DNA of 44,477 bases from Planctomycetota bacterium. GTDB taxonomy: Bacteria; Planctomycetota; UBA8108; UBA1146. Below are positions 8,180 through 16,304 of the stretch, piece by piece (positions within the stretch are counted from its first letter, which is position 1; every line of letters starts with the position of its first letter). A program made the position numbers and the translations under genes. The stretch covers positions 1 through 44,477 of the forward strand of contig JAAZXB010000021.1 in the NCBI GenBank assembly GCA_014240375.1. The letters run 5' to 3'. The notes under the pieces are model-generated. The model was not told where the DNA came from, searched no databases, and worked only from the letters and a program-made list of their open reading frames with translations.

Positions 8180-11083
8180 TCACTCCTTGGCTGGCTCACC
8201 TGAAATCAGGCGCCCATGGCGCATCTCTAACTGGATCGGCTTGCCCTGGACCAGTGTCAGATCCAGTTTCTGCCCGTTACTCGACAGGGTCAACGAAACA
8301 TCGCGAGATGGCAGCAGCCGCACCGATTGGATGGCTCCATCCTTCCAGCGCAGGGAAACTTCGACCCCAAATCGGGTACGCAATCCCGTCACTTCCCCAT
8401 CCGCCCAGCCAGCAGGAAGTGCCGGAAGCAATCGGAGGACCTCACCATGAGACTGGATCAGAGCCTCGGCGATCCCTGCGGTCGCTCCAAAATTCCCATC
8501 GATCTGGAAGGGTGGATGATCATCGAGCAGATTGGGAAGGGTCGATCTGGACAGTTGCTTCTGCATGCTCTCACCCACCGACTTCCCGTCGCCGAGCCGG
8601 GCGAAGAAGTTGAGCAACCACGCTCGACTCCAACCGGTATGCCCACCTCCGTTCGCCAGACGAAACTCGATCGAGCGACGCGCCGCGTCGACCGATAGGG
8701 GTGTCTGCTCAGGGGTCCATTCCTCACCGGGATACAGGGCGTAGAGGTGACTCATATGTCGGTGCCCCTTCTCCACCTCTTGCCAGGCTCGTGACCATTC
8801 GAGGATGCGTCCGTCTTCACCGATCTCGGGCCTGGCGATCCGGCTTCGGGTCTCCCGGATGGTGTTCACCAGATCATCTTCAATACCGAGTATCTCGGCA
8901 CTGTTGAGGGTCATGGTGAACAGATCCCAGATGATTTCCTGGTCCATCGCATTGCCCATCCCGACATCCGCCACCTGGCCATCGGGAGTCTTGTAGGAAT
9001 TTTCAGGGGATGAAGATGGTCCACTGACCAGTTTTCCTGTCGCAGGATCCTCGACCAGGTACGAACAGAAAAACTCGCTGGCACCGCTCAGCACTGGCCA
9101 TGCGCGCTCAAGCAAGAAATCTTCATCTCCTCCATACTGGTAGTGCTCCCAAAGATGACGACAGAGCCAGGCCCCACCCAGCGGCCATAATCCCCAGACC
9201 GTTCGCCCTATCGGAACGGTGAAGGCATGGACGTCACTGGTATGGTGCGCCACCCAGCCGGGGGCATCGTAGAGCTCTCGGGCGGTTTCTTCACCTCTCA
9301 CCACCAGCGCATCGATGAAATCAAAGAGCGGTTCGTGGCACTCCGGTAAGTTCGCCACTTCAGCTGGCCAGTAGTTCATCTGGAGATTGATGTTGATGTG
9401 ATAATCACTGTTCCAAGGGGCGGAGATGTGAGGATTCCAGATCCCCTGAAGATTGGCAGGAAGAGCTCCTCGACGAGATGAACTGATCAGCAGATATCGA
9501 CCGAACTGGAAAAAGGTCGCCACCAGATCGGGATCCTGTTTCCCCTCGCGAATATTAATCAGTCGAATGTCGGTCGGAATATTTCGAAGCGACTCGCCTC
9601 CCAGTGACAACGAAACTCGATCCATCAGAGACCGATGATCGGCCCCCTGAGTCGCTTTCAACTGCTGATAGCGACGGGAAGGGTCGACCTCATCATCGCC
9701 TGTAGAATGGAGTGCCGCCAGTTTCGCCGGGTCGAACTGCCCGGCTGGATCGCTATCTGCGGTGATCAGGATAAGCACCGAATCGGCCCCCACGACCGAG
9801 ACTCCGGGACCGCTCATCTTCAGTATTCCACCCTTCACCACGATGCTGACCTGGCACTCGAAATGAGCCCCCAGTTGCTTGTCGCCGTGGGAAGCCCGGC
9901 CACCAAATCGCATCCAGGCGCGATGACCAACGATGCGGATCGGTTCGAGCAATGAACCGCCGATCTCTCTGGCGAGTTTGCAATCGATGGAAATCGATGC
10001 CGGTTGATCCGCTTCGAGGATCGCTGCCACGCATTCAGCCGGCTTACTGGCCAGCACTCTTCTGCGATACAGCACCCCTCTTGAGGTGAACTCTTCCGTC
10101 ACCTGAGCTTCATCGAGATCGAGCCAACGGCGGTAATCCCTCGACTCCTCGATGCCGGGCTGGTCGACCTCCAGGTCCGCTAGCGTCTGGTAGGAGCGGG
10201 ATAAGCGCTGCGACATGAACTGCTCTTGTAACAGCTTCTGAGCCTCGACCACCTCTCCCGAGAAGATGAGATCTCGTGCCTGTTTCAGATGAAGGTGTGC
10301 CCCCCGCCGTACCCGGTTGGCAGGAGTCCCCGCCCACACTCCGTCCTCGTTGAGCTGAATCTTCCAGTGCCGGGGATCTCCCAGGACCATCCCTCCCAGC
10401 CTGCCGTTACCTACCGGAAGTCCTTCGGTCCATCGTTTTCCCGCCGGGCTCCGGTACCAGAGGATCTGATCGCCGCCGGGGCGGTGGGCAGATCCCGAGG
10501 TTCGCATCCCCCCCCCGGGGGCACGCGCTCCATCACCCTGGGTCGACAAGTACTTCCGCGCCAGCAAGGTCGCTTGCAACGATCCCCGTGGGACGGGCCA
10601 GTCCTTCCAGCCAGGATCATCTCCCTTGCGACCGAGCCAGGTTCCACCTTCCAGACTGATGCGGCCATCTGGCCCCTCGATGAACACGCTACCGCCGGTG
10701 ATTCCGCCATTTCCCCCGGTGTCTTCGATCCGGATGGCAATCAGGTTGGCCCCTTCATGAGCCAGCTTCGCATCGATGGGGTAGATTCGATCTTGATTCC
10801 AGACCGATCCTTCGCCGATCTTCACACCGTTGAAATAGGTCTCATCGCGATCATCGATCCGGCCGGCGTGGAGCACCAGTTGCTGGCCCGCCCAGTCCGC
10901 GGGGAGGATCAGGTATGCCTTGAGCCAACCGTGGCCGTCGTGAGCCCCAAAGGCGCTCTCCCAGCGGCCAGGGACCGGCACAGGGACCCAATCGTCCTCC
11001 ATCTGCACCGTAGTGGCCCCCATCGGAGTTGCAAAACATGGCCAGCAGCAGAACCACAGAATCAGCCCGCGGATTGGTGACAT
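8180..11083 (-). CDS. GH95-type alpha-L-fucosidase (secreted)
   Basis: The 967-residue product starts [18 protein letters not shown], a signal peptide. ATG 11083 is preferred to upstream starts because GGGAGAGA lies just before it. Residues about 30-150 form a GH2-like jelly-roll domain with [15 protein letters not shown] and [15 protein letters not shown]. The GH95 catalytic part follows, from [20 protein letters not shown] and LNEDGVWAG. Other family blocks are [54 protein letters not shown] and [16 protein letters not shown]. The last should carry the conserved Asp. GH95 enzymes release fucose, or in some members L-galactose, by inversion. Here it probably attacks algal or mucin-like fucosylated glycans outside the cytoplasm. 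The jelly-roll N-terminal insertion is unusual. Confidence 0.9.
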   Translation of the reverse strand: MSPIRGLILWFCCWPCFATPMGATTVQMEDDWVPVPVPGRWESAFGAHDGHGWLKAYLILPADWAGQQLVLHAGRIDDRDETYFNGVKIGEGSVWNQDRIYPIDAKLAHEGANLIAIRIEDTGGNGGITGGSVFIEGPDGRISLEGGTWLGRKGDDPGWKDWPVPRGSLQATLLARKYLSTQGDGARAPGGGMRTSGSAHRPGGDQILWYRSPAGKRWTEGLPVGNGRLGGMVLGDPRHWKIQLNEDGVWAGTPANRVRRGAHLHLKQARDLIFSGEVVEAQKLLQEQFMSQRLSRSYQTLADLEVDQPGIEESRDYRRWLDLDEAQVTEEFTSRGVLYRRRVLASKPAECVAAILEADQPASISIDCKLAREIGGSLLEPIRIVGHRAWMRFGGRASHGDKQLGAHFECQVSIVVKGGILKMSGPGVSVVGADSVLILITADSDPAGQFDPAKLAALHSTGDDEVDPSRRYQQLKATQGADHRSLMDRVSLSLGGESLRNIPTDIRLINIREGKQDPDLVATFFQFGRYLLISSSRRGALPANLQGIWNPHISAPWNSDYHININLQMNYWPAEVANLPECHEPLFDFIDALVVRGEETARELYDAPGWVAHHTSDVHAFTVPIGRTVWGLWPLGGAWLCRHLWEHYQYGGDEDFLLERAWPVLSGASEFFCSYLVEDPATGKLVSGPSSSPENSYKTPDGQVADVGMGNAMDQEIIWDLFTMTLNSAEILGIEDDLVNTIRETRSRIARPEIGEDGRILEWSRAWQEVEKGHRHMSHLYALYPGEEWTPEQTPLSVDAARRSIEFRLANGGGHTGWSRAWLLNFFARLGDGKSVGESMQKQLSRSTLPNLLDDHPPFQIDGNFGATAGIAEALIQSHGEVLRLLPALPAGWADGEVTGLRTRFGVEVSLRWKDGAIQSVRLLPSRDVSLTLSSNGQKLDLTLVQGKPIQLEMRHGRLISGEPAKE

Positions 11084-11169
11084 TCTCTCTCCCATCAGTG
11101 CGATCAGGATGCACCTTGAGCACTCTTCGACCAAGGGCCGAACCAGGAAACACCCTATCGATGCAAGCG

Positions 11170-11197
11170 GGGCCCGGACGTGATCACATCCGGGCCC
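11170..11197 (-). terminator. 28-bp near-perfect palindrome (GC hairpin)
   Basis: GGGCCCGGA (11170-11178) pairs with TCCGGGCCC (11189-11197) over nine perfect base pairs. The loop contains the smaller palindrome GTGATCAC. The element lies between the thioredoxin-fold gene and the fucosidase gene, both on the minus strand. No T-run follows it. It could be a terminator without U-tail, an RNA processing site or a protein-binding palindrome upstream of the fucosidase. Confidence 0.45.
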
Positions 11198-11231
11198 AGC
11201 TGGTTTCATTGAAATCCTCGAAGCGAAAGTA

Positions 11232-11250
11232 ACGTCGTGAACTACGACGC
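11232..11250 (-). terminator. Probable intrinsic terminator after the thioredoxin-fold gene
   Basis: On the minus strand a six-base-pair stem (CGTCGT / ACGACG, 11233-11249) with a five-base loop lies 13 bases after the stop codon. It is followed by the T-rich tract TTACTTTCGCTT. This is the best terminator candidate for the three-gene operon 13746-11263. Confidence 0.5.
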
Positions 11251-11262
11251 GTATTTCACCGT

Positions 11263-11814
11263 TCAGCCGTAGGGCTTGGTCCGAGGAGTCGAGACTTCCT
11301 TGTTGGCGAGCAACTCATCGAGCGCCTTCTTGACGTAGTTCTCTCCCGAACGACGGTTATCGAAAGCACCCTGGTAGAGGACCTTGCCATTCTTCAGGAT
11401 GAAGACATGCGGGGTTCTCTTGGCTCCGAATCGTTTCCCCACCTTGCCATCGAAGTCGGCGAGGATTTTGTGCTCGACTCCGTATTGCTTGGTGAACTTC
11501 TTGAGCCCCTCGATGGTGTTGTGCTTGGTCGAGCAAACCGAGAACCACTGAACATCCTTCGCCTTGTACTCGGCGGCCAACTTCTGGACCTTCTTGGTCT
11601 TGTACAGCGGCTTCACCGCAGGACACCCGGATTCGGTCCACTCCAGCACGATGTACTTGTCCTTGAAATCCGCAGATTTGTAGGATTTGCCATCGAGATC
11701 TTTCAGATCGAAGGACAACTCGGGAGTCTTCTTGACACTTTCATCGTCGGCCTTCAGCGCAGCGCCACCGCACAAGCAGAGAGCCAGAGCCAAGATCGTT
11801 GCGACAATTCTCAT
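11263..11814 (-). CDS. Exported thioredoxin-fold (redoxin/TlpA-like) protein
   Basis: The 183-residue protein begins [20 protein letters not shown], a signal peptide whose Cys residues also allow a lipoprotein reading. ATG 11814 is chosen because AAGGAAG lies six bases upstream. The mature domain has the redoxin layout: [20 protein letters not shown], then [27 protein letters not shown], and the cis-Pro segment [20 protein letters not shown]. Only one Cys occupies the active-site position (SGCPAVK), so it lacks a CxxC. A second Cys in FSVCSTKHN could be a resolving residue. It may be a peroxiredoxin-like reductase in the periplasm or paryphoplasm. The DsbD-alpha-like gene lies 53 bp upstream in the same orientation, suggesting a shared thiol function. 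Confidence 0.85.
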   Translation of the reverse strand: MRIVATILALALCLCGGAALKADDESVKKTPELSFDLKDLDGKSYKSADFKDKYIVLEWTESGCPAVKPLYKTKKVQKLAAEYKAKDVQWFSVCSTKHNTIEGLKKFTKQYGVEHKILADFDGKVGKRFGAKRTPHVFILKNGKVLYQGAFDNRRSGENYVKKALDELLANKEVSTPRTKPYG

Positions 11815-11867
11815 CGGCCGCTTCCTTTCCATTTGCACCAGCCCTTCGGGCTGCTGAGCAGTAGTTC

Positions 11868-12839
11868 TTACTTCTGATCCTTCTTCTGTGGCCCAACCAA
11901 GGTCACCGCAGGCATTCCGGGTACCGGCCCTGCAGCCTTTCCCGGACTGGGTACCAGTGTGACCGCCAGTTGCCCGGGATGGAACCCCACCCCCAGCTCC
12001 TCCAGCTGAAATTGAACCTGCCAGCCAACAGATCGGCCATTCTCGATACTCGCCTGCCGATTCCATCTCACGACCTTGGCCTCGGAGATCAACCCCTCTT
12101 CGATGCCATGAGGAAAGGCGATCCACTGCAGCGGAACTGCCGGACGCCGATCGTTCCCTTGACGCGACCAGCGCACCACCCAGGTGCCCTTTCGAATCGG
12201 AGTCGATCCCGGCTGCGGGATCCACTGCTGCTCGAAGTGAAAGCCACGAGCTTTCGCTGCCGCAACTGGATACCGGTCTCTCCACCCGGCCAGCATCGAA
12301 CTGCCACCTGTATCCATCGTGATGCTCTCGTCACCTCGCGAGATGCTCAACTCGGTTTCGCTCTTGCCGTAGATGCAAACCTTCTCACACACTTGCCAGA
12401 TCACCTTCACCGGGATGGAAATCTTGCTGGGATCATCGTCATTTGATCGACTCGATGGCGTGAGGTTGAAACGGAGAAGAAATGGTTTGTTGTAGCCAAT
12501 CGAGATCAGATCGCCCTCTTCGACCATCCGCTTTGGAACCGGAAAATCCGCTGCGCTGACCTTCCACCCCTCTGGTAGCGACCAGATCACCTCCGGTGCA
12601 TCACCTCCATCGCGCGAGGAGTGCCAGTATCCGTGCCAACCGGGTAACGGCTTGATCAGCACACCAACCTGAAAGGGAACTCCGGGCTGGAACTGCTTCA
12701 CCGAGGAGAAGATGCCGATGGAGCAGGGATCTTCCGCTTCGAACTGATCGAGAACACTGTCCTGAGCCGGCAACCCGGAACCAAAAATCGCCATCGAAAG
12801 CAGCAGAATCAACAGCAGTGGATGAGACTTGAGAAGCAT
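11868..12839 (-). CDS. Stand-alone DsbD N-terminal (alpha) domain protein
   Basis: The 323-residue protein starts MLLKSHPLLLILLLSMAIFG with a signal peptide. Residues about 35-165 match the DsbD-alpha domain (PF11412-type). Visible blocks are GWHGYWHSSRDGGDAPEVIW, SLPEGWKV, FPVPKRM, ISIGYNKPFLLRF and VIWQVCEKVCIYGKSETEL. The pair C-x3-C near WQVCEKVC is where DsbD carries its reducing cysteines (C-x5-C in E. coli). The membrane (CcdA-like) and C-terminal thioredoxin parts of DsbD are absent. The remaining ~150 residues are beta-rich and unassigned. It starts 13 bases after the isomerase-like gene stop and precedes the thioredoxin-fold gene. Delivery of electrons to or from an exported thioredoxin partner is inferred. 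Confidence 0.82.
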   Translation of the reverse strand: MLLKSHPLLLILLLSMAIFGSGLPAQDSVLDQFEAEDPCSIGIFSSVKQFQPGVPFQVGVLIKPLPGWHGYWHSSRDGGDAPEVIWSLPEGWKVSAADFPVPKRMVEEGDLISIGYNKPFLLRFNLTPSSRSNDDDPSKISIPVKVIWQVCEKVCIYGKSETELSISRGDESITMDTGGSSMLAGWRDRYPVAAAKARGFHFEQQWIPQPGSTPIRKGTWVVRWSRQGNDRRPAVPLQWIAFPHGIEEGLISEAKVVRWNRQASIENGRSVGWQVQFQLEELGVGFHPGQLAVTLVPSPGKAAGPVPGMPAVTLVGPQKKDQK

Positions 12840-12852
12840 CAAAATCAATTTC

Positions 12853-13746
12853 CTACCACACGTCTGCGGCTTTGACTCGCTCGGTGGCGAGTGCCTCTTT
12901 GACACTCGGGGAGCACTCCAGTCCGATGAAGTCACGATAGCCCAGATCCCACGCCTCCTTGAAGACCCGGGAGTACTGGATCTCGCCGGTTCCCGGCTCC
13001 CTGCGGCCGGGGTTGTCGGCCAGTTGCAGGTATCCGACCTGATCCCATCCCTCTCTCAGGCGACGACACAGATCCCCCTCGGTGATCTGCATGTGGTAGA
13101 GATCCCAGTTGATCTTGACCATCGGAGAATCCACCTCCTGACAGATCCGCACCGCAGGCGGACTGCCGTACAGACAGTGCCCCTTGTGATCGACCCGGAT
13201 ATTCATCGGCTCCAGGATCAACATCACTCCCGCATCCTCTGCCATCGGAGCGACTCTCTTGAGTCCGGTGATGATATTCTGGTGCATCTCTTCCTGGGTC
13301 ATCCCCGGCTGATCATTGCCTCCCACCACCGTCATCTTGCGAGCCTTCAACTTCTTGGCGGTTGCGATGGACGCAGCGATCTCCTTCTCGAATTGATCAT
13401 GATTCTTCGGGTCGTTCATGCCGGGAGAGAAGCCCCATGCAGTGAACTGCGCCACCTCGACGCCTGTTTCGTCACAGGCCTTGCGGATCTCTGCGATGTT
13501 CTTGCCGCGCCACGGCCACATCTCCACTGCGGGGTATCCCAACTTCGCTGCCGCACGAATCCGATCTTGATGAGGCCCACCACCGAATCCCCACATCTCG
13601 ATGTTGACTGCAAATCGTGTCTTTCCCCACGGTAGAGGTATGAATCCATCATCGCCTTGTAGCGGAGAGGCGCCTGCAACTCCGGTAGCACCGACTGCAG
13701 CGAGTGCCGCTGCGCTGGTCAGGAAATCTCGTCGGTCGATGGTCAT
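12853..13746 (-). CDS. Tat-exported TIM-barrel (xylose isomerase/hydroxypyruvate isomerase-like) protein
   Basis: The 297-residue protein opens MTIDRRDFLTSAAALAAVGA, a twin-arginine signal (RRDFL), and should be exported folded. ATG 13746 has GAGAGGAG six bases upstream. The body is an AP-endonuclease-2/xylose-isomerase-like TIM barrel (PF01261). Blocks include KLGYPAVEMWPW, MTVVGGNDQPG, AGVMLILEPMN, VKINWDLYHMQITEGD, VGYLQLADNPGR and FIGLECSP. Glu and Asp/His residues in these blocks are the expected metal-binding positions. Hyi-like sequences (hydroxypyruvate isomerase) are the closest type I recall. Because the protein is exported, a sugar-epimerase or lyase role is as likely. It is the first gene of a minus-strand operon with the DsbD-alpha and thioredoxin-fold genes. 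Confidence 0.87.
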   Translation of the reverse strand: MTIDRRDFLTSAAALAAVGATGVAGASPLQGDDGFIPLPWGKTRFAVNIEMWGFGGGPHQDRIRAAAKLGYPAVEMWPWRGKNIAEIRKACDETGVEVAQFTAWGFSPGMNDPKNHDQFEKEIAASIATAKKLKARKMTVVGGNDQPGMTQEEMHQNIITGLKRVAPMAEDAGVMLILEPMNIRVDHKGHCLYGSPPAVRICQEVDSPMVKINWDLYHMQITEGDLCRRLREGWDQVGYLQLADNPGRREPGTGEIQYSRVFKEAWDLGYRDFIGLECSPSVKEALATERVKAADVW

Positions 13747-13869
13747 CTCGGACTCCTCTCGCTTCCATGGAAAATCGTATCTGGTTTCAGTTTCGCTTCT
13801 GAACCGTGCAGCAGAGTTATTCCTGAAGTAACTGCGTGGTCGAGCCCGCATGGACTGAACACGCCAGAC

Positions 13870-14652
13870 TCACACCTGATAATCGATTCCGCTCTCCATC
13901 ACCTCGACGCCAGGTAGCGACAATGCTGCCAGCTCCTCGACGATCTCGTTGTACTGATTCGACTTGAGATGGACCGCGAGAAAACGTAACTGATCGGGAT
14001 CCGGTGCCTTGGCCCGGTCCGCCTTGAATGTGGTCGGAGTCAGGTGCTTCGACGCATCCGCGAGCCACTGCAATCGATCGGGGAAGGCGCACTCCAGCAC
14101 CACCGTGGTCAGCCCCTGCAGCTGGTGACATCGATCCCACACCCGATCCGTGGGCCCCGTATCGGTCACGATGACGCAAGCGCTCTGGTCGTCTTCGATG
14201 ATGTAGGCGACCGTCTCGACGATGTGATCGACTGGAATCGCCGTGATGGTGATTCCTTCGACCTGAACCGCAACACCTTCTTCGATGACATGAAGCCGGA
14301 CCAGGTCTCGGCCCGATTCCTCGCAGATGCGGATGAAGTCGGGCCAGTGTCGATCGTTGAGCATATCCTGGCGCAGGGAATCGATGGTGGTTTCAGTGCC
14401 ATAGATGGTCACTGGAACATCGAAATCACCGTCGACGCCAAAGTGAGCATCGAGAAAGGTCGGCAAGCTGGCAACGTGATCGCTATGGGAGTGAGTGATG
14501 AAGAGATGCTTGACTGCGAGCTGCTGGGAGAGATCTGCATGAAAGCCAATACTACCGGCATCGATACAGATGTGCTGATCGATCAGGTAGGAACTGAGCA
14601 GTTGGGCTGGGCCCACGCCACCGATGGTGGAAGGCAATAACTGAAGCCTCAC
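13870..14652 (-). CDS. Class-II cAMP phosphodiesterase-like metallo-beta-lactamase-fold protein
   Basis: The 260-residue protein has the MBL-fold metal motif THSHSDHVASLP (about residues 53-64). It matches the class-II cyclic-nucleotide phosphodiesterase signature HxHxDHxxxLP rather than the beta-lactamase or glyoxalase form. Further ligand positions are VDHIVETVAYII, VTDTGPTD and a late AVHLKS. There is no signal peptide, so it is cytoplasmic. The expected reaction is hydrolysis of 3',5'-cyclic AMP or GMP to the 5'-nucleotide. Its ATG lies three bases after the stop of the cyclic-nucleotide-binding gene, so the two are one transcript. That context supports the assignment over generic MBL hydrolases. 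RNase Z-like or arylsulfatase-type activity remains the alternative. Confidence 0.82.
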   Translation of the reverse strand: MRLQLLPSTIGGVGPAQLLSSYLIDQHICIDAGSIGFHADLSQQLAVKHLFITHSHSDHVASLPTFLDAHFGVDGDFDVPVTIYGTETTIDSLRQDMLNDRHWPDFIRICEESGRDLVRLHVIEEGVAVQVEGITITAIPVDHIVETVAYIIEDDQSACVIVTDTGPTDRVWDRCHQLQGLTTVVLECAFPDRLQWLADASKHLTPTTFKADRAKAPDPDQLRFLAVHLKSNQYNEIVEELAALSLPGVEVMESGIDYQV

Positions 14653-14655
14653 GGA

Positions 14656-15099
14656 TCAATTCACCCTTCGATGGTCACTCGACTGGAGCCGCATGGCGAT
14701 CAGCCGCGCCAACCCCAGCACCATCCGATAGACGGTTCGATCCTGCATCTCCAGCAACTCCTTGAACTTGGCGATCGAGAAGGAGCGCAGCCGCGAACGA
14801 GAAACTGCCACCACACTGGCGGTATGACGGTTCTCACTCACTAATCCCATCTCGCCGAAACTACTCAGATCGGAAAGCCTCGCCAACACCTTTGGATTCT
14901 TCCCACCCGATTTGATCACATCGAGAGTTCCTTCGGCGATGATGAAGAAGTGTCCGGGGATATCCCCCTCGCTGATCACCACATCCCCCGGCTCGACGAA
15001 CACCTCCTGCGAAAACCCCAGCAATGCGCCGATCTCCTCGGGCTGCAATCCTTCGAACAGGGGCACCGACGAGTAGCGCTCATATCTCGGAGCATCCAT
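14656..15099 (-). CDS. Small cyclic-nucleotide-binding-domain protein
   Basis: The 147-residue protein consists almost only of a cNMP-binding (CAP_ED) domain: SVPLFEGLQPEEIGALLGF, VEPGDVVISEGDIPGHFFII, then the phosphate-binding cassette FGEMGLVSENRHTASVVA. A short C-terminal helix follows. It has no helix-turn-helix, kinase or membrane domain, so it would act by protein-protein contact. In the cassette the position normally held by Arg (as in ENR-R-TASV-type motifs) is His, with an Arg one residue earlier, so ligand binding may be altered. ATG 15099 has GGAGGA just upstream; the frame extends further but without support. It is co-transcribed with the phosphodiesterase-like gene, which follows after three bases. 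Confidence 0.87.
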   Translation of the reverse strand: MDAPRYERYSSVPLFEGLQPEEIGALLGFSQEVFVEPGDVVISEGDIPGHFFIIAEGTLDVIKSGGKNPKVLARLSDLSSFGEMGLVSENRHTASVVAVSRSRLRSFSIAKFKELLEMQDRTVYRMVLGLARLIAMRLQSSDHRRVN

Positions 15100-15414
15100 C
15101 GTTCCTCCATTCCTTGATCGCCGCCATCGAACCGTTTCAGCCGACGGTATCGTCAAGGAATACGCTACACCGACCCCTGCCATTCGACAACAGCCGACCC
15201 CATTCGACAACCGCTAGAAACGTCGGACGAAGACGAGGAAGCTCCCCGCCCATGAGCCTGGTCGAGAAGAAGCAGCGGGGGTAGAAGCGGCCAAGGGTCG
15301 CAGCGGTTCAAGGGTTCAGAGATTCAAGGTTGGGTGTAGATCGGCGCGGGCGTGAATCCACACGGATGTGGATCTGCGGCTGTAGATCTGCGGCGGTCTA
15401 TCCGCGGCAGTAGA
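15100..15414. other. Intergenic region between the cNMP-binding gene and the dockerin-like genes
   Basis: No credible gene is seen here. Next to the cNMP gene are the probable promoter region and a pair of 12-bp direct repeats (15180-15211). The middle holds a weak inverted repeat, CCCCGC (15244-15249) with GCGGGG (15275-15280), around a 25-base loop. The right end enters a 14-bp degenerate tandem array that continues past the stop codon of the dockerin-like gene. Confidence 0.6.
15180..15211 (-). promoter_or_regulatory. Two 12-bp direct repeats with 20-bp period (possible operator)
   Basis: CCATTCGACAAC occurs at 15180-15191 and again, identical, at 15200-15211. The 20-bp spacing is close to two helical turns. 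On the minus strand the repeats read GTTGTCGAATGG and lie 81-112 bases upstream of the cNMP-binding gene. The spacing and position fit a dimeric regulator binding one DNA face, with the TTGTCG part possibly serving as a -35 element. The binding protein is unknown. Confidence 0.45.
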
Positions 15415-15422
15415 TCAGGGGC
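15367..15422 (+). repeat. Degenerate 14-bp tandem repeat, four units
   Basis: Four contiguous units are TGTGGATCTGCGGC, TGTAGATCTGCGGC, GGTCTATCCGCGGC and AGTAGATCAGGGGC. The first two differ by one base; the others are more diverged. The array crosses the stop codon of the minus-strand dockerin-like gene at 15415. It may be a slippage product or a remnant of a 3' regulatory structure. Confidence 0.7.
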
Positions 15423-16290
15423 AGCCCGGATAGGACAGGCAGCCGAGAGGATCTGCAGTGGAATCGAATCCGCAACCGGGGAAGGGGCTCTCCGGTGGTG
15501 GAGAGCCGCTACAGTAGAGTGCGCACAGAACCCGAATCGCATCGGTGATCGAGACATTGCCACTGTCGTTGGCATCGAGAGCATCGAGACAATCCGCCGC
15601 GGCACCGATGAACAGGTACTGGAGAATTCCAACCCCATCGGCCAGATCGAGAGATCCATCCTGGGAGGCATCTCCACGAATCAACGGTGCTCCATCGTGT
15701 GGGGTCAGGGTCACGGCTCCGCTGGCCAGGCTTGGTGGATAAGAAGCTCCTTCGATGACGATCGAGATGTCGACCGGTGGGCTTCCCAGTGTATCGACAA
15801 AATCGAGGCTGGTGGAGGTGGTCGTGGTCGCTCCAGTCAGAGGGCCATCCATCAGCTGATATTCGATACCCAGGAGATCGGTTTCCGTCTCGAAACTGAT
15901 CGTGAATAAGCCCGGGAAGCTGAGGACCACGCCTTCCGTGACGCCTTCCGGTAAGATGGCGATTTGATCGAAATCAACACTGCTTCCACCCGGCGGCACC
16001 AAAAGATTGGTGGCAATGATGGGCATCAACAGGGTCGAGTCATTTCCAAGGCCCAGTGAGTAGCCCTGTACCTGCTCGATGACTCCCGAAATCTGGTGCA
16101 ACGAGATCACCGTGCTCAATCCATAGGAAGTGGGGTTGGCCGCTGCGTAATCGACATCTGCGCCGCTGGCTCGCAGGACAAAGTCGCTGCCGACCTGTCC
16201 GTACAAACCCGGAACCCACATCCCGAAGGAGAGGATCAGCAGCAGCAGCGTGCCTGTCAGGCGCGTGGAACTGAAGTTGTAATGCATCAT
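15415..16290 (-). CDS. Secreted dockerin-like protein with cohesin-like domain
   Basis: The 291-residue protein starts MMHYNFSSTRLTGTLLLLIL, a signal peptide ending near LYGQ. Of several in-frame ATGs, 16290 has the best spacing (six bases) from AAGGAG. Residues about 35-200 are beta-rich and resemble a cohesin-like or adhesion beta-sandwich, ending VDISIVIEGASYPPSLASGA. Two EF-hand-like calcium loops follow, RGDASQDGSLDLADG and DANDSGNVSITDAIR, as in dockerin type I. The tail ends LGCLSYPGCP. It lies 14 bases after the larger dockerin-like gene and shares its module order, so the two are probably one operon encoding related surface or secreted proteins. No enzyme motif is visible. Confidence 0.83.
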   Translation of the reverse strand: MMHYNFSSTRLTGTLLLLILSFGMWVPGLYGQVGSDFVLRASGADVDYAAANPTSYGLSTVISLHQISGVIEQVQGYSLGLGNDSTLLMPIIATNLLVPPGGSSVDFDQIAILPEGVTEGVVLSFPGLFTISFETETDLLGIEYQLMDGPLTGATTTTSTSLDFVDTLGSPPVDISIVIEGASYPPSLASGAVTLTPHDGAPLIRGDASQDGSLDLADGVGILQYLFIGAAADCLDALDANDSGNVSITDAIRVLCALYCSGSPPPESPFPGCGFDSTADPLGCLSYPGCP

Positions 16291-16304
16291 CGTCATCTCC
16301 TTTT

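Noticed and set aside
11832..12285. N-terminal extension of the thioredoxin-fold ORF to 12285
   Set aside because: It overlaps the DsbD-alpha gene, and the true start at 11814 has a ribosome site and a signal peptide.
14044..14640. Antisense ORF of 198 codons opposite the phosphodiesterase-like gene
   Set aside because: The opposite strand has the HxHxDH metal motif and operon context. This frame has no motif.
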